64,000 nucleotides of DNA from an uncultured Bacteroides sp. (GTDB lineage Bacteria > Bacteroidota > Bacteroidia > Bacteroidales > Bacteroidaceae). The notes beneath the pieces were generated by a model, which saw nothing but the letters and a program-made list of their open reading frames with translations, was not told where the DNA came from and searched no databases. The stretch covers positions 3,162,001 to 3,226,000 of the forward strand of contig NZ_OY781099.1 in assembly GCF_963676325.1 (NCBI RefSeq), read 5' to 3'. Position numbers and translations under genes: made by a program. This document shows, piece by piece, positions 16,143 to 25,935 of this stretch (within the stretch, counting starts at the first letter, position 1; each line of letters begins with the position of its first letter).

Positions 16143-17873
16143 TTATCTGGTTTTAGTTATCAACTTATCCGGTCCGTTTTTTACCGGATTCCAGTTATCA
16201 TTTCCGGCAAGCACTTTTTCCATATCATAACTCTTGAGATCTTTCAACTGATGAGAGTAAGTAGCACGTGCAGCAACATTCGCTCCTTCTCCTTTACTCT
16301 TGTATTCAGCAAAGAAACTATTCTTTTCGGCTTCTTTCTTTCCCCAATTGTTCCATCCCTCAGGAATAATGTGTTTACCTAATTCACAGCGGATGTATAC
16401 AGCTTGTGCATAAGGTCTCCATGGACGGGCAAGACATACATTATTTACTCCTTCATCGGCAGTGAGCTTACAGTCATAGAATACATATCCGTAAGGTTTA
16501 CCCTGATCGGTAGAAGGCGCAGTGACGTATCCATTACCCTTGCTGTGAATAGTGCAACGGTTGAAAACGGCAGTTGACCATCCGAAGATAAAATCGACTG
16601 TACCTTCAATGTAGCAATCTTCATAATACTGACGGCTCTCTTTTCCATAAGTGTAAAGTGTATCCTGGAATCCGAGGAAGCGACACTTGCTGAACATAAT
16701 CCTGTCTTCATCTGTAAAAACAGCAACCGCCTGCCCTACTGGACCTGAAGTATTCTCGAAGGTTATGTTTTCAGCATAGAAATCGGGAGCATAAATGTAA
16801 CAGCTTGATGAACCTGAGGTTGATTTATTCTCTCCAAACACATTCTTCTTCGAAGCATAATCGTCATAAGAGATCACTGCTCCTTCTTGACCAATTAGAG
16901 AAACATTAATCTTTGAAGCAGGAATAATCAGCTTTTCTTTATAAACACCTTTACGGATTAAAATAGTAGTGCGGGCTTCTTTGCGGAAATCAGGAACGGC
17001 ATTAATAGCTTCCTGAACAGTGAAGAAATCTCCGCTGCCATCCTGAGCAACTACATAGTCATAATGGCGTACGTACTTAGCCAGTTCTGGCACCTCTTTA
17101 GCAATGGCGTCAACTGTGAGTCCGGCAATTACGCGAGCACCGTATATATTCAGGTGAGTATTGTCCTCACGTCCTTTTGGTGCTGCTGCGAATTTATTAG
17201 CAGGAATCCACATATAAAGTTTCTTAGACTCAACCGGACCAAGGTTTTCAACCAAGTCATGCGTAATCTTATTCATATCTACAAACGCAACCCCTAATTC
17301 CTTAGCTACTCTGCGCGGAGAATCAAGATAAGCTCCGTGTGTATCGAAAAGAGTCTTTCCTTCTGCCGGAATAGATTCCTCTCCAGGAACCTTACGAGCA
17401 TCATTATTCATGTCTTTATCCTGCGGACGGATAAAATTTCTGCGAACGATGGAATTGAAAAGAACCGGTATTCCACCTTTGGCACGGGTTTCATTTACAA
17501 ATCTGCGGAGATTGGCATCAAAAGTTGTGCCCGGATCTGTATGACGGGTAGAATCAGTCTTTTCATCATTATGTCCAAACTGGATAAAAACATAATCACC
17601 TTTCTTCACCTGACTGATTACCTTTTCCCAACGTCCTTCGTCAATAAAACTTTTTGAACTACGTCCATTCATCGCATGATTATCAACCCGAACATCCTCC
17701 GTAAAGAATCCGGCAAGCACATGCCCCCAGCCTCTTTCCGGATTTCCACCATCAAGCGATTTATTTGCCATGGTAGAGTCACCAATCATAAATACAGTTA
17801 TCACACGATCTGTCTTGAAGGCAGAGAATATAAAAAAAGAAATCAGTAAAAGGATTAGTTTATTTCTCATCAC
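16143..17873 (-). CDS. Fusion of rhamnogalacturonan acetylesterase (CE12) and pectin methylesterase (CE8)
   Basis: This 576-residue secreted protein joins two de-esterifying enzymes. Residues 1-20 are a signal peptide. Residues 24-262 are an SGNH hydrolase of the CE12 type: GDSTMANK with Ser33, MNGRSSKS, FGHNDE and the Asp/His pair in DNTHLN (238-240). Residues 272-565 are a right-handed beta-helix pectinesterase: DGSGDFFTVQEAI, QAVAV (Gln381), GFQDTLY (Asp404), GTVDFIFG (Asp427) and LARPWR. Together they would strip acetyl and methyl groups from pectin so that GH28 and lyases can act. It follows the CE8-GH105 pair but a hairpin in the 197-bp gap suggests separate transcription. Confidence 0.93.
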   Translation of the reverse strand: MMRNKLILLLISFFIFSAFKTDRVITVFMIGDSTMANKSLDGGNPERGWGHVLAGFFTEDVRVDNHAMNGRSSKSFIDEGRWEKVISQVKKGDYVFIQFGHNDEKTDSTRHTDPGTTFDANLRRFVNETRAKGGIPVLFNSIVRRNFIRPQDKDMNNDARKVPGEESIPAEGKTLFDTHGAYLDSPRRVAKELGVAFVDMNKITHDLVENLGPVESKKLYMWIPANKFAAAPKGREDNTHLNIYGARVIAGLTVDAIAKEVPELAKYVRHYDYVVAQDGSGDFFTVQEAINAVPDFRKEARTTILIRKGVYKEKLIIPASKINVSLIGQEGAVISYDDYASKKNVFGENKSTSGSSSCYIYAPDFYAENITFENTSGPVGQAVAVFTDEDRIMFSKCRFLGFQDTLYTYGKESRQYYEDCYIEGTVDFIFGWSTAVFNRCTIHSKGNGYVTAPSTDQGKPYGYVFYDCKLTADEGVNNVCLARPWRPYAQAVYIRCELGKHIIPEGWNNWGKKEAEKNSFFAEYKSKGEGANVAARATYSHQLKDLKSYDMEKVLAGNDNWNPVKNGPDKLITKTR

Positions 17874-17981
17874 TCTATTATAATGTTTATTTATAGACGC
17901 AAGTTTACAAAAAAAGTAACGGTCAATGGTCTATTTTTTATTGTTTTATGTGTAATTATTAGCTAATAAGGAAGAACTTAT

Positions 17982-18022
17982 ATAGACAGAAGGCTGCGTT
18001 ATATTCGCAGCCTTCCGTCTAT
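17982..18022. terminator. Strong hairpin between the two pectinesterase genes
   Basis: The 17-nt arms 17982-17998 and 18006-18022 pair with one mismatch around a 7-nt loop. It lies downstream of the GH105-CE8 unit on the minus strand. The run after it on that strand is mixed rather than pure T, so it may be a terminator or an mRNA end-stabiliser. Confidence 0.65.
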
Positions 18023-18070
18023 TTTAACTACTAGTTCTTGTTTTTTCTTTATTAAACCAGGAGATCCAGT

Positions 18071-19024
18071 TTATTTATAAGGGTCCCAGTTACTAGTTGT
18101 CTTAAACATATTTTCCACTGAATACTCAGCCGCTTCTTTCTTTGTTAATTGCTTGCTCCATGCTGCACGTTCTTTAGTAGAAGCACCTTCGCCGGTATTC
18201 ATGTATTCAGCATAACGTGCTGTTTTTTCATTATCAGTCTTACTCCAATTGTGCCAGCCTAACGGAAGAATGTGTTTGCCCAACTCGCAATTCATAAAAA
18301 CAGTAGCAGCATAAGGTCTCCAGGGACGTCCCAGATATACCTTTGTCACATTAGGAGCAGCAGTAAGTTTGCAATTCTTAAACACATAACCAAACTTCAC
18401 ACTCTGTGGAGTAGATGCTGCTGTAACATAAGAATCACTTTTACTGTAAATAGTACAATGATCAAACAATGCAGTTGAAGGGCCAAATATAAAATCTGTT
18501 GTACCTTCAATATAACAATTCAGGAATAAAAGACGAGTACCTTCGGCTCCGGTATATATTGTATCCTGATTGCCAAGGAAACGACAATTGATAAACTTCA
18601 GTTGGTCACCTTCTGTATGAAGAGCCACAGCTTGTCCCAGTCGTTCCGCATTATTTTCAATTGTCAGATTCTTAAATGTAATATTACTAGCCTCAACCTT
18701 CACTGTATAAGTACGGAACGTTCCCATTTTATTGATATTAGCATGATCATCATAAGTAATCACAGTATTCTCGGCATCTTCACCTACAAACTCCACATTC
18801 TTAATCCAGGAAGGGATCACAACTTTTTCTTTATACACGCCCTTCTTAATATAAATTGTTACTGTATAATCCATGAAAGCACGTACACTTTCTACAGCCT
18901 CCTGAATATTACGGTATTTACCGCTCCCATCACGGGCAACAACAATTGTATCCTGCACCTGAGCCTGAGCAGTGGTACAAAATAAAATCATTAAAATAAA
19001 TGTCTTTAGTAATTTTGTAAACAT
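18071..19024 (-). CDS. Pectinesterase (CE8)
   Basis: This 317-residue secreted pectin methylesterase removes methyl groups from homogalacturonan. The signal peptide ends near AQAQ. The beta-helix carries all family motifs: DGSGKYRNIQEAV, QAVAL (Gln131), GNQDTIY (Asp154), GTTDFIFG (Asp177) and LGRPWRPYA. It is a stand-alone version of the C-terminal half of the CE12-CE8 fusion next door, so the locus has two pectin methylesterases. It starts 23 bp after the GH105 stop and is probably in one operon with it. Confidence 0.93.
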   Translation of the reverse strand: MFTKLLKTFILMILFCTTAQAQVQDTIVVARDGSGKYRNIQEAVESVRAFMDYTVTIYIKKGVYKEKVVIPSWIKNVEFVGEDAENTVITYDDHANINKMGTFRTYTVKVEASNITFKNLTIENNAERLGQAVALHTEGDQLKFINCRFLGNQDTIYTGAEGTRLLFLNCYIEGTTDFIFGPSTALFDHCTIYSKSDSYVTAASTPQSVKFGYVFKNCKLTAAPNVTKVYLGRPWRPYAATVFMNCELGKHILPLGWHNWSKTDNEKTARYAEYMNTGEGASTKERAAWSKQLTKKEAAEYSVENMFKTTSNWDPYK

Positions 19025-19047
19025 GATTATCTTGTTTTTATAATTTG

Positions 19048-20244
19048 TTATTTATGAAGTCTTTCCCATTCAAGACTAGCCAGAATAAACGGACCTACAG
19101 CTTTTGGGTCATTGGCACGGATTTTCTCATTAATATAATAATCATAGTCTCCCGAACGGTAAGGATTGCCACCCAATCCAGCTACGGCGCAAGCTCTTGT
19201 TATTGAAACGAGTCCTTGCTTATCAACCTCTATAAAATCACGGAGGATTCCTTTGTAACCTTTTTCTGCCACTTGCAGATAAGATTTATCTATATATCCC
19301 ATACGGATTGCCTTGAACAAAGTATATACAAACATTGTAGAGCAGGAAGATTCCAGATAATTACCCTTGTCTCCGCTTTTGTCAATCACCTGATACCAAA
19401 GACCCGTTTTCTTGTCCTGATAGTTTTTAATCTGAGCAGCCACATTGTTCAGGATGTTTAGCATAGAATCCCGTCCGGCTTCATGTTTTGGAATAAAATC
19501 AAGAGCATCGACCAATGCCATAGCATACCATCCCATTGCTCTTCCCCAACAATGAGCACTCTGTCCAGTCTTCTTGTCGGCCCATTTCTGTTCACAACTT
19601 TCATCCCATGCATGACGATAAAGTCCGTTAGCTGGATCATAAGTATGACGGGCAATTACAACAAATTGTTTAATCACATCAGCATAGTCCTGCGGGCGAT
19701 TATTTCGGTATGCATATTCCGCATAAAATGGAGATCCCATATAAATTCCATCCAGCCACATTTGATGAGGATAAACTTTCTTATGCCAGAAACCTCCCTC
19801 TGATGTACGCGGCTGACTATCAAGTTGGCTTCTTAAAAGATCAAGTGCTTTTTTATATTTTTCATTTTTAGTCTGTTCGTATATACGGAAGTAGAACTTT
19901 CCTGTATTTATGCGGTCAAGACTAAGCTCGGTAGGTTTATATGTTTCAATACTGCCATCTTCATGAGTCATAGTATCTGCATATGATAAAGCATAGTCAA
20001 AGAACTTTTTATCGCCGTAAGCATCATACACATCTAATATTGCACCTAATTCAAGACCATGACAATAGTCCCATTTTAAGGTTGGCTGAAAATCAAGCTT
20101 CCAGGCCTGAGGACAACGAATCATTTCTGATTCAGCCATTCGGGCTGACCAAGGTAGAGTTTTCATTACTTTATCCTGAGCAAACATATTTGAAGCGCAA
20201 AAAAGAACTCCTAGAAAAATTGCTTTAAAACCTATTCTTATCAT
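19048..20244 (-). CDS. GH105 unsaturated rhamnogalacturonyl / galacturonyl hydrolase
   Basis: This 398-residue protein has a signal peptide ending near MFAQ and an (alpha/alpha)6 barrel. GH105 enzymes hydrate and cleave the unsaturated uronic acid left at the end of pectin fragments by polysaccharide lyases. The family's two acidic residues are visible: Asp110 in SLDRINTGK and Asp165 in MWLDGIYMG, as is HCWGRAMGWYAMAL. Its presence implies that pectin lyases act on the same substrate, though none is encoded in this window. It heads the minus-strand GH105-CE8 unit and has its own promoter box. Confidence 0.92.
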   Translation of the reverse strand: MIRIGFKAIFLGVLFCASNMFAQDKVMKTLPWSARMAESEMIRCPQAWKLDFQPTLKWDYCHGLELGAILDVYDAYGDKKFFDYALSYADTMTHEDGSIETYKPTELSLDRINTGKFYFRIYEQTKNEKYKKALDLLRSQLDSQPRTSEGGFWHKKVYPHQMWLDGIYMGSPFYAEYAYRNNRPQDYADVIKQFVVIARHTYDPANGLYRHAWDESCEQKWADKKTGQSAHCWGRAMGWYAMALVDALDFIPKHEAGRDSMLNILNNVAAQIKNYQDKKTGLWYQVIDKSGDKGNYLESSCSTMFVYTLFKAIRMGYIDKSYLQVAEKGYKGILRDFIEVDKQGLVSITRACAVAGLGGNPYRSGDYDYYINEKIRANDPKAVGPFILASLEWERLHK

Positions 20245-20284
20245 CTTTATGAATTCTATAGTATTACACTAATTGTATTTTACA

Positions 20285-20292
20285 CAAAAATA
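20285..20292 (-). promoter_or_regulatory. -7 promoter box for the GH105-CE8 unit
   Basis: TATTTTTG on the minus strand fits TAnnTTTG and lies 40 bp before the GH105 ATG. The rest of 20293-20514, upstream of the divergent WecA-like gene, shows no other clear signal. Confidence 0.55.
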
Positions 20293-20514
20293 GAGACTCT
20301 TTTCCATATATCTGTGGACTTTTTAGCCAAAATGGTGTATTTTTTAATAATCAAAGTTTATCTATCAAGATATACTGAAACTTATATTCCTGTATTTAAC
20401 CCGAATATAATTCGATACATCAAAACATTTTTCATTTTCCAAATGTTATCTTTTAAGGAAACAACTCATAATTATTCTATTAATAACATTGCAAAAAGCC
20501 ATACAACTAAACTT

Positions 20515-21684
20515 ATGAACGAGTATAAAATTTGCATATTATTTATTGCACTAGGGTTAATTTTAGCCCTTAGCATGGAAAGTTTTATCTTACCTAGAAT
20601 TATTCTTATTTCCAGAAAAAAGTGTTTGTTTGATATCCCAAATGACAGAAAAGAACATAAAGATCCAGTCCCTCGCTTAGGAGGAATATCATTTTTACCG
20701 GTTCTTTTCTTAAGCACCATAATTACCCTCTACATTAGATGTAAATTGCTGGACAATATTTTCACTCCATCATTTTATGATACCCTAAACGACTTTATGA
20801 TGTTAACTTCAGGGCTTCTGGTTCTTTACATAGTTGGCATAAAAGATGATCTGTCAGGTGTTAACTATAGAAAGAAGTTCTTTATGCAATTTATAGCATC
20901 AGTTTTTCTGGTTTTAAGTGGTACATATATTAATAACTTCTATGGGTTATTCGGGATATATGAAATTCCATTGTATGTAAGTATCCCCTTTAGCATGCTC
21001 CTTTGCATATTCATTACAAATTCCATTAATCTGATTGATGGGATTGATGGATTAGCTTCAGGCATTAGTGGCGCTGCTTTAGCTGCTTATGGTTACCTGT
21101 TTTTTATTAGTAAACAGTGGACATTCTCTATAATCAGTTTCACTATGCTGGGAATTCTTATTCCTTTCTTTTATTATAATGTTTTTAGTAGTAGAAATAA
21201 AATATTTATGGGAGATACCGGGTCACTCATGCTTGGCTTTTTACTTTCTTTCCTCGGGATCAGGGTTGCAATGAATTTTCCTGAGTTACCTTCATCTCCT
21301 CCAACTGGCGCTATTCTCGTAGCTGGCTCTGCACTTTTTATACCAATGTTTGATGCCATCAAGGTTATGTATGCCAGACTTTGCGTACATCGGAACATCT
21401 TCACTCCAGACAGACGGCATATCCATCACAGATTAATTGATATTGGCCTTTCTCATCGAGTTGCTATGATTATCATTGTTTCAGCCTCGATAGTTATGAC
21501 TTTAGGCAATTTTTATACATTAAAATATTTCAATATCAATATTGTATTTTTTGTAGATGTATTTGTTGCATATAGTTCCAATAAATTAATTGCCTATCTT
21601 AGATATAAAAAGAAACAAAGAATTCTATCTATAAGATTACAAGAAGAAATTGTAGAAGAAAATAAAGGACTGAACATAAGATAA
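20515..21684 (+). CDS. Undecaprenyl-phosphate sugar-1-phosphate transferase, WecA/MraY family
   Basis: This 389-residue polytopic membrane enzyme moves a sugar phosphate from a UDP-sugar to undecaprenyl phosphate, starting a glycan on the inner membrane. Family motifs are present: DDLSGVNYRKK after a membrane span, NSINLIDGIDGLASG, MGDTGSLMLGF and the WecA-type cytoplasmic RRHIHHRL loop. The ORF opens at 20314, but the first 67 residues are atypical and MNEYKICIL at 20515 directly precedes the first membrane span. GlcNAc-1-phosphate is the usual substrate. It stands alone between two glycan-degradation loci, away from the polysaccharide operon at 45-61 kb. Confidence 0.88.
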   Translation: MNEYKICILFIALGLILALSMESFILPRIILISRKKCLFDIPNDRKEHKDPVPRLGGISFLPVLFLSTIITLYIRCKLLDNIFTPSFYDTLNDFMMLTSGLLVLYIVGIKDDLSGVNYRKKFFMQFIASVFLVLSGTYINNFYGLFGIYEIPLYVSIPFSMLLCIFITNSINLIDGIDGLASGISGAALAAYGYLFFISKQWTFSIISFTMLGILIPFFYYNVFSSRNKIFMGDTGSLMLGFLLSFLGIRVAMNFPELPSSPPTGAILVAGSALFIPMFDAIKVMYARLCVHRNIFTPDRRHIHHRLIDIGLSHRVAMIIIVSASIVMTLGNFYTLKYFNINIVFFVDVFVAYSSNKLIAYLRYKKKQRILSIRLQEEIVEENKGLNIR

Positions 21685-21688
21685 AAAA

Positions 21689-21720
21689 GGGTAAGCATCA
21701 TTCTTTCTGATAACTTACCC
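21689..21720. terminator. Bidirectional terminator
   Basis: GGGTAAG (21689-21695) pairs with CTTACCC (21714-21720). On the minus strand it is followed by TTTTTTAT, so it ends the GH92-GH2-GH125 operon; it may also end the convergent WecA-like gene. Confidence 0.75.
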
Positions 21721-21758
21721 ATAACCATTCTTCTTTGTACTCCTAATTCTAAAATTAT

Positions 21759-23204
21759 TCAGGATAATAAATGCAGTTTATTCTCTTCATCTAGTTTTAC
21801 AATAAGTTCACCGAACAAAGTATTTACCCAGGCAAACCATTTTCGGGTAAACTTCATTGAATCATCTTTATTGAAAGATTCATGCATAAAGCCGGTATTA
21901 GCATCTGTATCGCAAAGCGTTCTCACACATTCCCTTATTTCAGCGTCATCCGTACTTGTCAGCGCTTTCATTATAATACTAAGTGGCCAAATCATCTCCA
22001 GACCAACATGCGGCCCTCCAATTCCTTCTGCTACTTTCCCCTTAAAGAAGTATGGATTGTCATTACTCCAAACAAACTTACGGGTATTCTGATATATTTC
22101 ATCAGAAGCAAGTATGCAATCTAGATAAGGCAAGGACAATAAACTTGGAGCATTAGCATCATCCATTAGAAGAGTACCTCCGTATCCATCCACTTCAAAA
22201 GCATATATTTTTCCGTATTCAGGATGATTTATAATTGCATACTTATTTATTGCAGTCATAACCTCATCAGCCAAAGCCTCACACTCACTAGCAAAAGCAG
22301 TATCCATGTTTACTTTGCGAGAAATCTCTGCCAACTGCTTTAATGAAGTTACAGCAAAAAGATTGGAAGGAATCAGGAATCCAAACATAGAGGCATCATC
22401 AGAAGGTCGGAAAGAAGAGACTATCAATCCAACTGGTTTCACAGGTGCTCCATATCCCTCATTAGATAAAGTATCTAATTGTTTTTCAGTAATACGTTGA
22501 AACTTATACGGGCCTAAACTATTTTTCCGTTGTTGTTCCTTAAACGTTTTAAGGACTAAGCGCATAGCTTGTTGCCAGGAAGAGTCAAAAACAGAAGAAT
22601 CGGATGTCTTTTTCCAGTAATTATAGGCTAAACGAATTGGAAAACAGAGAGAATCGATTTCCCATTTACGTTCATGGAGTTCCGGTTTCATTGTTGTTAA
22701 GTCACTTCCCCATTCACTTCCGGTAGGTCCTTCATTAAATGCATTCGCATATGGATCAATCAAAATACACTTAGTCTGGCGTCTTATAACTCCCTCTAGT
22801 AATAACTTCAACTGAGGATCTTTATTAACTAATGACAGATAAGGCCATACCTGAGCAGAAGAATCACGTAACCACATAGCATTAATGTCACCAGTGAGAA
22901 CAAACGTATCGGGTTTATTTCCTTCCATTTTGAAGTTGACTGTAGTATCAAGTGTGTTTGGATAACAATTCTCAAACATCCAGGCCAACTTAGGGTCTTT
23001 GATTTTCTTTTTTATTTTTACAATTGTTTCCTCAACAGCTTTCGATGTAAAATGTCGTTTTGACAATTCCGGACGTAGACAAACATATTTCTCTTCCTTC
23101 AATATTCCGGATACAGTTTTACTGTATATATCCAAACTACTTCCAAGAGCTAAAGATGCAATTCCTAATCCTCCTTTTCTTAAAAAATCTCTACGTGTTG
23201 TCAT
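21759..23204 (-). CDS. GH125 exo-alpha-1,6-mannosidase
   Basis: This 481-residue protein belongs to GH125, inverting exo-alpha-1,6-mannosidases with an (alpha/alpha)6 fold. The N-terminus MTTRRDFLRKGGLG is a twin-arginine signal, so the protein may be exported folded. Family stretches include INAMWLRDSSAQVWPY (about 108-122), the NEGPTGSEWGSD segment, ERKWEIDSLCFPIRL and GIGGPHVGLEMIWPLSI. It is the last gene of the GH92-GH2-GH125 operon, 5 bp after GH2. With those partners it would remove alpha-1,6-linked mannose from N-glycan cores or yeast-type mannan. Confidence 0.88.
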   Translation of the reverse strand: MTTRRDFLRKGGLGIASLALGSSLDIYSKTVSGILKEEKYVCLRPELSKRHFTSKAVEETIVKIKKKIKDPKLAWMFENCYPNTLDTTVNFKMEGNKPDTFVLTGDINAMWLRDSSAQVWPYLSLVNKDPQLKLLLEGVIRRQTKCILIDPYANAFNEGPTGSEWGSDLTTMKPELHERKWEIDSLCFPIRLAYNYWKKTSDSSVFDSSWQQAMRLVLKTFKEQQRKNSLGPYKFQRITEKQLDTLSNEGYGAPVKPVGLIVSSFRPSDDASMFGFLIPSNLFAVTSLKQLAEISRKVNMDTAFASECEALADEVMTAINKYAIINHPEYGKIYAFEVDGYGGTLLMDDANAPSLLSLPYLDCILASDEIYQNTRKFVWSNDNPYFFKGKVAEGIGGPHVGLEMIWPLSIIMKALTSTDDAEIRECVRTLCDTDANTGFMHESFNKDDSMKFTRKWFAWVNTLFGELIVKLDEENKLHLLS

Positions 23205-23209
23205 AATAT

Positions 23210-25891
23210 CTATTTCTTAATTTGATGCGGCAATAAAATTTCTTGTTCAGGAACATTCCATCCTGAAACTGTTATAGCAGGTTTCGACTGAGAATTAACC
23301 GGATATTCTATCAAAATTTTCTTTTGTCCTCCGGGAATAACAGAACAATAATTATCACTGTAGAACGCCGGCAATAATCTCTCACCCGTCTTCTTATCAA
23401 CAACAGATACACGGTTAAAGAATGCAACCGGATTGCCTGCTGGATTGGTGAGTGTTACTTCCACATTTCCAGCCTTTGTTGTTTTGGCAGAAACCTGAAG
23501 TTTCGCCTTCTTCATTTCCGATAAGCCGCTATATTTTCCAGTTCCATCGGGGAACCAGTAAAGGTTATCACTTATTATACTTTTACTTTCATTCCGGAGT
23601 TGAAGCTGAAGGAATCCTCCCCTTTCTTTTTTCAAGGCATCAAACTCTTTCTTTATAGAGAATAGCTTCTTATTACAAGTCGCTTCAATAGAAACCGGTT
23701 CTTGTGAAATTACTCTACTCTTTCCATCTATATCAAACCACTTAACAGATAGCATGAGGTTCATAAATGGTTTAAAATCATTGTTGACAAGCATTACCGT
23801 TCCATCTGTTGGGTTACACATTGCATGCAACTTTTCACTTCCGGTTCTTAGCCCATATAAGCAGGCATTAGGGTCAAGGTAATAATCATACATCTGTCCA
23901 CGCATTGCTGTCCAAGGATTCTGAGTTTTCCATATAATCACTCCGGTATACCAGTCCCACATATGAGAGCTGAATCCTTCAATCAATCCGCGGTACTGAT
24001 CATAATTCACAAGCTGGGCTTTCATACAGAAATCATGAATATCAGAAACTTTACCATAAGGCTCGATGAATCCTTCATAGCCCACGCCGGTATAATTATG
24101 ATAAGTCCAGACTGAATCTGCTATTTCATTTGGTGTTTCATTTGGATGATAAACCGGAAGCACCATGTTCTTCTCTGGCATAAAGCGTTTAAGTGATTCG
24201 TAATCACCTACACCTACTGAACCCACTTCTGAATTGAATGGGAAGGTGCGTTGGTTCCAGAATACACTCAGTGGTTGAATGGAATACGGGCCATCACCGT
24301 TTCCCCCGATTGTATTCTGTGACATCTTAGCACTATTGGAATATTCAAAGAATGTACGTGTACCATCCAAAGAGGGTAAAAGGGTATCACGCAAAACTGT
24401 CAGGATATCTTCAGGAGGAGTTATTTCATTTCCTCCGCACCAGATAGCCAGTGAAGGGTGGTTACGCACCATTTTTATCATATCGGCTGCCGATTCCAGA
24501 AACAGGTTATGATTATCCGGATATTTTCTTCTGGTTGTCTGATCTTCTTTTTTTAATGGGTCCAGCCATCTTCCATTACAGTCACCCGATATCCAGAAAT
24601 CCTGGAACACTAATATGCCGTACTTATCACAGGCATCATAAAATTCAGGACGTTCAACAAGAGCTCCGCCCCAGATACGTAATAAGTTCAGATTCATATC
24701 ACGATGGAATCTTATTTCCGCATCATAGCGCTCAGGGGTGAAACGAAGCATGGCATCAGAGATTATCCAGTTTCCGCCTTTTATAAAGATCTTTTGGCCA
24801 TTTACCTGCACCTCACTACTCTTTGTCGTTTCATTCAGAACTGTTTCAATTTGTCTAACTCCAAAACGAAGACTTTCTCTGTCTGATATTCTTTTATTCG
24901 GTTCTTCAAATGTAAGTTCGGATTTATAAAGGTTTTGTTTGCCGTAACCTGCAGGCCACCATAAACGGGGATTCTTCAGTGAATAATCCGGCAAACAGAC
25001 ATGCATCTTTGTATTTGGCTCTATTGTAACTGCTTTGGAAATAACGTTTCCTTCAAATGAGAATTTCAGTACTCCCGACAGAGCTTTTCCTGAGGTATTT
25101 TCTATGTCTGCCGAAACTTTGATCAAAGCATCCTTCTGTATGCCTTCAGGAGTGCGTTTACCCGGAACAAGGGTTACCACATGCGGATCTGAGATATTGG
25201 CGCTACCGGTCTTTTCTATGTATACTTTATCCCAGATTCCGGTATTACGGTCTCTGATGGGTCTGATCCAGTCCCATCCTGCCACATACTGGTGAGAAAC
25301 GTTATGGGCAATGACTCCGTCACCACCCTGTCCGCCGTTCGGATTTCCCACCGGATCGGGAGGATAAACAATTACAGCCAAACGGTTATCGCCGTTCTTT
25401 GACAGGAGGTTCGTTATATTAAACGTTTTGCGCAGGTACATGCCTTCGTAAGGTTCCTTATTTACAAGCTGACCGTTAAGGTAGATTTTGCAGCTATAGT
25501 TTATTCCTCTAAAAGTAAGCCACACCTGATTACCTTTTTGAGGATACTCTTCTCTGAAGTTTTTTGCAAACCAATAGGTATAATGGGCCCGTCCGGTTTT
25601 ATAGATATCGGGGATCTTTTCATTATTCATTCCATAAAACGGATCCGGGATTTCCTTGTTGGCCAGCATGGTAGTCAGAACCGTTCCAGGAACCACCGCA
25701 TTCTTCCATGCAGATAAAGAATAGGATGAAGTTGAGATAACCTCACCGGTTGCTTTTTCCTCTTCCACCGATTTACATTTCCAGCCACTATTAAGTTCAT
25801 AGCGGTTCTGAGCTGAAACAAAGGACACGCAGAATAAAAAGAGCAAAATAAATATATAACTATATTTTTTCATTGTCACTGTCTTTTTCAA
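23210..25891 (-). CDS. GH2 family exo-beta-glycosidase, probably beta-mannosidase type
   Basis: This 893-residue secreted enzyme has a signal peptide ending near VSAQ (MKKYSYIF at 25873 is an equally good start). It has the GH2 plan: jelly-roll sugar-binding domain (about 30-215), Ig-like domain (about 220-330), TIM barrel (about 335-670) and C-terminal beta domains. The acid/base Glu489 is in WCGGNEITPP and the likely nucleophile Glu is in FNSEVGSVGV. The sequence resembles the mannosylglycoprotein endo-beta-mannosidase and exo-beta-glucosaminidase branch of GH2. With GH92 and GH125 beside it, cleavage of the Man-beta-1,4-GlcNAc bond of N-glycans is the best inference. Confidence 0.82.
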   Translation of the reverse strand: MKKTVTMKKYSYIFILLFLFCVSFVSAQNRYELNSGWKCKSVEEEKATGEVISTSSYSLSAWKNAVVPGTVLTTMLANKEIPDPFYGMNNEKIPDIYKTGRAHYTYWFAKNFREEYPQKGNQVWLTFRGINYSCKIYLNGQLVNKEPYEGMYLRKTFNITNLLSKNGDNRLAVIVYPPDPVGNPNGGQGGDGVIAHNVSHQYVAGWDWIRPIRDRNTGIWDKVYIEKTGSANISDPHVVTLVPGKRTPEGIQKDALIKVSADIENTSGKALSGVLKFSFEGNVISKAVTIEPNTKMHVCLPDYSLKNPRLWWPAGYGKQNLYKSELTFEEPNKRISDRESLRFGVRQIETVLNETTKSSEVQVNGQKIFIKGGNWIISDAMLRFTPERYDAEIRFHRDMNLNLLRIWGGALVERPEFYDACDKYGILVFQDFWISGDCNGRWLDPLKKEDQTTRRKYPDNHNLFLESAADMIKMVRNHPSLAIWCGGNEITPPEDILTVLRDTLLPSLDGTRTFFEYSNSAKMSQNTIGGNGDGPYSIQPLSVFWNQRTFPFNSEVGSVGVGDYESLKRFMPEKNMVLPVYHPNETPNEIADSVWTYHNYTGVGYEGFIEPYGKVSDIHDFCMKAQLVNYDQYRGLIEGFSSHMWDWYTGVIIWKTQNPWTAMRGQMYDYYLDPNACLYGLRTGSEKLHAMCNPTDGTVMLVNNDFKPFMNLMLSVKWFDIDGKSRVISQEPVSIEATCNKKLFSIKKEFDALKKERGGFLQLQLRNESKSIISDNLYWFPDGTGKYSGLSEMKKAKLQVSAKTTKAGNVEVTLTNPAGNPVAFFNRVSVVDKKTGERLLPAFYSDNYCSVIPGGQKKILIEYPVNSQSKPAITVSGWNVPEQEILLPHQIKK

Positions 25892-25935
25892 TTAATGAAT
25901 CATTTATAGAATTTAGGGGTTCAGCAATCAATAGT

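Noticed and set aside
24279..25295. Plus-strand ORFs across the GH2 gene
   Set aside because: Antisense to an intact GH2 enzyme with both catalytic residues; no coding features of their own.
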